Assembly: GCF_020921035.1 (NCBI RefSeq)
Contig: NC_063157.1
Span: forward strand, 2,666,001-2,730,000
Direction of reading: 5' to 3'
Length of the DNA stretch: 64,000 nucleotides
Origin: Rhodamnia argentea
Lineage: Eukaryota > Streptophyta > Magnoliopsida > Myrtales > Myrtaceae
Position numbers and translations under genes: made by a program
In this document: piece after piece, positions 58,564 to 64,000 of the stretch
Layout: the number at the start of each line of letters is the position of its first letter
Position numbering within the stretch: the first letter of the stretch is position 1
The notes under the pieces: model-generated
The model's database searches: none
Seen by the model: only the letters and a program-made list of their open reading frames with translations
What the model was told of the DNA's origin: nothing

Positions 58564-59333
58564 ATGTAGATCAAAAATGGCTGTTTCGACCGTAGATCGA
58601 GCTTTAGATGTTCTCGAGACTTGCAAAACAATCTGCCCGAAAATCACAAAAGTGATGGTGGTCTTTCGTGACGAGTTCTGGTGGTCATTTATAAACTTTT
58701 TTCTGATCCGTTAGTCTCGCATATAGGTTCTCGCTTTTTCTACGAAAGAGGACAACTTTTTCTCTCCTTTCCGGTCTTAGTGCCTTGGATCCATTTCGTA
58801 ATAACTCTTGCCTCTCACTCAATCTGTCATCTTTTTCCTTTTCTGATATGTAGGAGCCCTCAAATCTTTTCGCTTTCTCTATGAACGAGGCGCTTATTTC
58901 CTTCCTCGATCTTTTCGGTTCCCCCTACGAACGAGGCGCTTATTTCCTTCCTCGGATCTTTTCACTTCCTCCCGAGGCGGTTATTTCCTCGAATCTTTTT
59001 GCTTTCTCTAATAACGAGGCAGCTATTTTTTCTCAAATCTTTTTGCATCTATCTATGTGAAGGCTTTTAATGCTTTTCCTTTCGGCGTTCAATCAAATCC
59101 GACAAAGAATTCACGCATTTAAGCATGATGATATTTGCGGATAGTAATCGTTCTTTGCCCCTTGATTAACTCTAGGCGTAAAAGGAAGAATGTCTCACAT
59201 GGGGACTTTGTAACAAACAGTACATTCATTCACGCATGTCTCTACTTCTCTTGAGAATTCATAAGGGTAGCTAGTAATGCTCAAAAGAGTGATATTTTGA
59301 AAGCCCATAATAAAAACTCAAGCTTCATGTAGG
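58564..59333. other. Spacer between the response-regulator-like and HD-Zip-like frames
   Basis: Noncoding DNA with a recurring ACGAGGCGCTTATTTCCTTC phrase (about 58887 and 58931, and looser copies to 59040). No gene. Confidence 0.55.
58880..59045. repeat. Short tandem repeat GAACGAGGCGCTTATTTCC
   Basis: Three or four imperfect copies of TATGAACGAGGCGCTTATTT, then CCTTCCTCGATCTTTTC, spaced about 45 bp. Confidence 0.75.
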
Positions 59334-60029
59334 CTACGTATTCGGAGTTTCATCGGTGTTGAATTGGCCGATCGTGACATCGTGGAAACTCCAATTGTAG
59401 TGATGCATGTCACTTCCCTCGAAGGGCATCGGTTCCCGCTCCGCAAGGCCGACATTCTGGGATGTATCCCCAACGAAATCCGATTGTGCGAGAACTTGCT
59501 CGGGAGGATGAATCGATAAATGAGCATTTTCAATGCTCGGATGTGGCTCATCAAGGAACATGCCACCAAAGGTGATGGGGTTGCTGCAGACATGGCAAAT
59601 AGCGATGTTAAGAGCATCCCTATACCTCTTGATCTCTGCTCGAAGCTCTTCATTTTCTTCCTTTAGAGACGCAAGTTCATGACTTTCACTTCGAACCTTC
59701 ACTCGAGCCCGCTTGTTTTGAAACCAAAACCTGACCTTCAAGGGCTCCATTCCTAGCTTCCGGCTCAACTCATTTTTTCGTTTCCCGTTCACGTAAGGGC
59801 ACTCCTTAAAGGCAGCTTCGAGCTCTTTGATTTGATGGTTTCTTTTCGGGGGTTGACTACGGCTGCTGCTGCTGCTATTGTTGTTGCTGTTATCGAGATC
59901 TTGAACTTCACCGCCAAGGGAGTTGGGTTTTACGGCTTCAGCGCTGGATCCGGCCTCGAAATTCAGCAGTTCATTCTCGGGGATGTCTAGGTTGGTTGCC
60001 TCCAGTAAGTGCTGGTAGCCTCCAAACAT
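59334..60029 (-). CDS. HD-Zip IV-like homeodomain protein without START domain
   Basis: A 231-residue intact single-exon frame with an ATG (MFGGYQHLLEATN). After an Asn/Ser run it has a homeodomain at about 59-113 (HQIKELEAAFKECPY, then KVRFWFQNKRARVK), with the recognition helix Trp, Phe, Asn and Arg kept. A leucine zipper-like coil follows (about 114-142; LKEENEELRAEIKRYRDAL), then CHVC, as in the CPNCGG loop of class IV zippers. Full class IV proteins are 700-800 residues with START and SAD domains; these are absent. The frame is unbroken across usual intron sites, suggesting a retrocopy. Class IV factors act in the nucleus on epidermal genes. It lies in sense inside the gypsy element and may bind DNA or act as a dominant-negative dimer partner; that is inference. 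Confidence 0.85.
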   Translation of the reverse strand: MFGGYQHLLEATNLDIPENELLNFEAGSSAEAVKPNSLGGEVQDLDNSNNNSSSSSRSQPPKRNHQIKELEAAFKECPYVNGKRKNELSRKLGMEPLKVRFWFQNKRARVKVRSESHELASLKEENEELRAEIKRYRDALNIAICHVCSNPITFGGMFLDEPHPSIENAHLSIHPPEQVLAQSDFVGDTSQNVGLAEREPMPFEGSDMHHYNWSFHDVTIGQFNTDETPNT

Positions 60030-60521
60030 GTTGGATTGAAATACTTCTTACTTCCTTTTGTTCACTCTACTCTCCGCTGTATGCTTACTCTCTCCAAATT
60101 CTTCCGAGTAAACATGCATGTTCCGTAGTCTCCCTTTTAACGTGGATGAAAACCACCAAGCCAGAGCTTCTCCCAAGATTTCATGTTTCCCGCTCCGTCT
60201 TCTTCATTTCCTTCTGACATGCTGGGACCCTCAAATCTTTTCTGCAGTATGCTTGTCCCTCTTTTAATATGGCGAGACCTTTAAGTCATTTCGCAACTTT
60301 TTCGAATTGGTGAGCCTCGAGATGGTAGATCCGTGATTCACGGACGAAACGTCTGTAGTTTTGCCCAGATAATTAACTCGGCCCCCACAATAATTATTGC
60401 TATAACTTTTTCTGCCCTTTAAATTAGGATTTAACGCCGAGACGATTATCGCTTTCATATCTTCATCTCCAACCTTCTAAGCACTCTTTCGCATCCACTC
60501 TTTTTAGCGACTTCAGCAACA

Positions 60522-61255
60522 ATGGCCTCCCTCCCCGCACGCGTCTTCTCGGCTGAAGTTTTGGCCAAATGGGAGAAACTTTATAATCTCTTAGGCCAGG
60601 GCTACTCTTATATAGCCAACCATCCGGAGGTCGAAACCGAAATCCGTCTCATGTTTACGGATATGGACACCGTTTCTATTCAAGGTACCGAGTTAGAAAA
60701 GGAATATAGGATCTTCCCTACCCTCTTCACTAACTTCCCGGAGGCTTACCATCTTGCTCATCAAGATGTTACTTTGGCTCATCTTGTGAGAGCTCGCTAT
60801 CGGGATCGGTCGGACAGACTTGGTGTTGGCCGGTCTTGTAGCCGACAATCATAAGAAGGCCCTTGACTATGGTAATGAACAAGTCTCGCCGCTGATTCGT
60901 GAGAGGGGGAACTTGGTGGAACGTTTGGCCATGTCCCGGACCATCTTCGAGCGCGATCCGCTCGATATCGCTTTTGAAATTCCAATGCACATGGCTGGAA
61001 GAAAGGCCGGACGATCCGACCCTGGATATAGCCCGCGGGAGAATGCCGATCCATGACTTGGAATCTGCTGCCGAGTATCACGAGGACAGGGTGGCCAAGC
61101 TTAAAGAGAAATGTGAGCTCCTCCTCTTTAAGCTGGCGGATCTCGATTCTCGAAGCGATCGGTGTAGGCGGAGCATCAACTGTATGGAGAGTCAGTTAAA
61201 CTCCTTTGTGATGCTAATTAGGGCTCGGTTTGGCTTTACGTTCCCACCCCGATGA
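60522..61255 (+). pseudogene. Frameshifted ORF of unknown function, antisense in the retroelement
   Basis: ATG 60522 opens a 110-codon frame (MASLPARVFSAEVLAKW, then LMFTDMDTVS). The sense continues in a second frame (about 60820-61056; VADNHKKALDYGNEQVSPL) and a third (to 61255; HDLESAAEYHEDRVAKLKEK, then CELLLFKLADLDSRS). The last part looks like a coiled coil. Two frame changes are therefore needed to join one protein of about 240 residues. I recognise no named domain. Tat-lineage elements such as Grande carry an extra antisense ORF between pol and the 3' LTR; the position and strand fit that pattern. It starts about 490 bp from, and divergent to, the HD-Zip-like gene. Confidence 0.6.
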
Positions 61256-61544
61256 TCTGTTTGTAAGGTTTCCCGATGGATGGAATAAATGCAAGTTTTT
61301 ATTGATTTGCATTTCGCTTTCGCATTATTCCTTCTTCCATATGCTGACAGATTTTATCTTGGTCGTCATATTTTTTTGCAAGATAACCCCTTTACTTTGT
61401 GCATATGTAAATCTCACGCTCCCGATGATCAATTCAATTGGGCCAGAGGAACCCCCATTTGAAATAATCTCTCAACAAACGAATGCCCGAATGTGAACAA
61501 CTCGCGAATCTGTCTTAATATTATAACTCGATTATGAGAGTAAA

Positions 61545-62976
61545 TCAAGTATAATATTTTTTTACAGCATCATAATTGACTGGATTGGTAAAGACACGAC
61601 CATCCATCTCGGCTAGAATCAAAGCACCACCAGGGAGCACCTTCTTTACTATATATGGACCACCATAGTTTGGAGCGAACTTCCCTTCCGGGAGTGGGAC
61701 CATTGGCAACAATTTTCGCAAGACCAGGTTATTGATCTGAAAATATCGAGGCCGAACTTTTTTGTTGAATGAATTAGCAACCCTCTGCTGATAACACTGG
61801 CCATGACATATAACCTTAAGTCTCTTTTCATCGATCAGATTCAATTGGCTCGCCCTCTGTTGGATCCATTCAGCTTCCGTCAAGATAGCTTGAGACAAGA
61901 TACGTAAGGAAGGAATTTCCACTTCAACCGGTAGAACAGCCTCCATTCCATATACAAGAGAATACGGGGTTGCCCCCGTAGATGTCCGGATCGATGTCCG
62001 ATACGCCATAAGTGCAAATGGCAACCTCTCATGCCAATCGCGATAATTTTCAGCCGTCTTCGCTAAGATTTTCTTGATGTTCTTATTGGCGGCTTCTACT
62101 GCTCCATTCATCTCGAGGACGATATGGGGAAGAGTTCAGATGCTTGATCTTGAATTCTTTGAACAATTCGTCCATTAGCTTGTTGTTCAAGTTTGAGCCA
62201 TTGTCGGTGATTATGGCTTCAGGTGAACCATATCGAGCGATGATATCTCGACGGATAAATTTCACGATATTTCGTGCTGTGACCGCTAAATAAGATGCGG
62301 CTTCGATTCATTTAGAGAAATAGTCAATTGCTACCAAGATGAATCGATGCCCATTGGATGCTTTAGGATTGATAGGGCTGATAACATCAATGTCCCACAT
62401 AGAAAACGGCCATGGTTCGGATAATCGATGCAACTCGTTCGGAGAGACATTAATCTTGTCACCATGAATCTGACATTTGTGACAACTCCGGACATGTTGA
62501 ACCGGGTTGGAAGTTCCATCATACTTTTCGAAGTCGGGCATCTTGAACTTTTCCGGCACAATGATCTTTGAAAAGACAGATGTGTCGACCCGGGGTATGT
62601 TGTGAGTCCCCTCGACCTCTCGGATCCTCTGTTCCATTTGGGCCAATAGCTTGGCCGTATCACCATTCAATCCGGGGGCCACGGGGCTGGCTTGAGGGAT
62701 TGGGACTACGGGCGGCGTGCTCGAGCTCATGCCTGTGATGATCACATCCTCTACCGGCATTGTCGGATAGGGAGTAGCTTCCAAGGCTTTACCGAAGTTG
62801 TCCGTAGGAGGAACTAGAGCAGGAAGCGGCGGGATGGCGGCGGATGATTGAAGTTTGGCGGTGAAGGCGGCCATAATTTCTTCCATCTTTCGGGACATCA
62901 TCCCTTCAAAGCGCTCGATCAAGGAGCCAAGTTTCTCGTCTAGGGCAAGACCGACGATAGCGTTGATGTCGGACAT
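61545..62976 (-). pseudogene. Retroelement gag-integrase remnant (gypsy, Tat-like)
   Basis: ATG 62976 begins a gag N-terminal part (MSDINAIVGLALDEKLG, ... MPDFEKYDGTSNP). Right after it, near 62510, the frame enters integrase at VRSCHKCQIHGD (zinc-finger end), so protease, reverse transcriptase and RNase H have been deleted. The core carries the first catalytic Asp (MWDIDVISP), the second in ITDNGSN and a later Glu (EAANKN). A TGA at 62308-62310 replaces a Trp after DYFSK, and a one-base shift lies near 62110 (PYRPRDE). The last frame ends at 61545 after a GPF/Y-like stretch (YGGPYIVKKV). Not functional as it stands. Confidence 0.85.
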
Positions 62977-62999
62977 CCTCTTTGCGACCGATCGAGTAA

Positions 63000-64000
63000 T
63001 GTGTAGAGGATTCGTGACAAATTACCCGTACGTGAGAACAAACCCAAAATGAGTATAGGGAGAAAGAATAGCGAGCCGGCCCATGACATCCCTCTAGACT
63101 CAAACGAACAAAGTGATTATGGCCAAAGGATTGAAACATGTAATTTTCAGTTTGTCCGCTTTTACGAAAAAATTCGTATTAATCCGTACGTTGATCAAAA
63201 CATGTCCAAATTTTACGAGCTTATAGTTGAGAAGGTGATGAACAACTTTTATGTTGGCCAATCAGACTAGAAATGCACGGATCAAATCAGTTTAATGTGT
63301 CTCTCCAAAACAATCACGTTCAGAAAACTGTTATAACCGCATGTTGTTGAAAAAACGAAGGGCCATCTTAAATTATGAATTTAATTCTGAAATTTTGCAA
63401 GATATTAGTTGAAACATAGGTCTACAACTTTCGTGTTTGGCACTTACTCAAAGCTCGATCGTAGAATTTAGTAAAAATCGCACAACAGGAATAAGCCAAA
63501 TCAAAATTGAGGACAACTGATGAAATTGTAAAAGCTACGGAAGCAAAGTGCGAAATTGAAAATAAGACAATGAAACTTCTAAACAATCAACCTAAACCAT
63601 GGACCGGCCCAAAATAAAAATGAGATAACAGGGTACAAGAGACAAGAAATTACCTCTCATACGAAAAAAATGCCAATCACAAAGACATGCGCATGAATTG
63701 TGAGTTTAAATCTTATTCTATCTATCCAAAAGGCTTTTGTAAAGTGAATTGATGAACGAAACGACATGTCGCAGCCTCGCGCGCAATCATCATGACTAGT
63801 CGCAACCTCGCGTACAATAGTCATGACTAGTCGGGTCCAATCACTTCGGCTTGGTTCGGTCGACAAGGGCAATTCTCATGCATCGTAGCCTCACGTGTAT
63901 GAGAACGACCCTTGAGCCATTTTTTTGAAAAAAATTTCGGGATCCAGATGGGATAACCTTTAGCGAAGCCTTACCGCCAAGGTTAAAGGACCATCTAAAT
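63000..64000. other. Leader region of the retroelement, no LTR reached
   Basis: Upstream of gag on the minus strand. No LTR end (GGTCGCGACA on the minus strand) or primer-binding site was found, so the 5' LTR must lie beyond 64000. A diverged direct repeat (TCATGACTAGTCG) occurs at about 63790 and 63822. Confidence 0.5.
63756..63834. repeat. Imperfect tandem repeat
   Basis: GTCGCAGCCTCGCGCGCAAT...CATGACTAGT is followed by GTCGCAACCTCGCGTACAAT...CATGACTAGT, a unit of about 35 bp, twice. Confidence 0.75.

Larger units (their letters stand above)
52279..64000 (-). mobile_element. Large Ty3/gypsy (Tat/Ogre-like) retroelement, 5' end outside window
   Basis: Read on the minus strand, the order is gag N-terminus (62976), integrase (down to 61545), 7.8 kb of extra sequence, a polypurine tract and a 3' LTR ending at 52284. 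The integrase shows NPKASNGHRFILVAIDYF and the later ITDNGSN, both common in Tat-lineage elements. The insertion interrupts the duplicated P450 5' flank, which reads on in copies A and B after GGGAGTTGGT; a candidate 5-bp target is GTCAA at 52279-52283. The single-element reading is inference, since the 5' LTR is not seen. PR, RT and RNase H are absent. Confidence 0.65.

Overview
This is plant nuclear DNA, most likely from a dicot tree or shrub. Genes have introns with GT..AG borders, intergenic DNA is AT-rich, and MITEs, solo LTRs and a Ty3/gypsy retroelement are abundant. The gene families are plant-specific: GRAS/NSP1, LRR-XII receptor kinase, plastid RSH, CYP92-like P450 and R2R3-MYB. The species cannot be fixed from the sequence; a rosid, possibly Myrtales, is only an impression.

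Layout, left: 1-4.5 kb is gene-poor. A dead R2R3-MYB gene lies at 4.58-6.11 kb. It is followed by a 306-bp hAT MITE with perfect 8-bp target duplications (7861-8166), a 730-bp foldback element (8484-9213) and an LTR fragment (from 9512) that ends close to a DUF4220/DUF594 membrane-protein gene (10309-12279). NSP1 (14109-15770), a 2063-bp solo LTR with a CATAG duplication (16816-18878), an LRR-XII non-RD receptor kinase (19623-22930) and a four-exon alpha/beta hydrolase with a hAT MITE in intron 1 (23325-25868, minus) come next.

Middle: another inverted-repeat MITE (26895-27544), a small two- or three-helix membrane protein (28611-28985) and a six-exon RelA/SpoT homologue of the plastid RSH2/RSH3 type (29471-33704, minus). 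From about 34.5 to 52.3 kb the DNA is a degenerate tandem duplication carrying three CYP92-like P450 copies, all on the minus strand. Copy A is an obvious pseudogene. Copies B and C have clean exons, but both have lost the intron's AG acceptor (GG instead). A calcium-dependent protein kinase relic and a copia-like LTR sit in the A unit.

Right: from 52284 to the window end is what looks like one large minus-strand Ty3/gypsy element, probably Tat/Ogre-like. It has a 1481-bp 3' LTR, an adjacent polypurine tract, and a gag remnant fused by deletion to integrase. Between integrase and the 3' LTR lie an antisense ORF of unknown function (frameshifted), an intact intronless HD-Zip IV-like ORF, a type-B response-regulator-like gene (decayed receiver, intact GARP domain), a tRNA-derived SINE-like sequence and four hairpins with a constant loop and covarying stems. 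The 5' LTR is not in the window. Two transcription-factor-like genes carried in a retroelement, and the hairpin array, are the most unusual features here.
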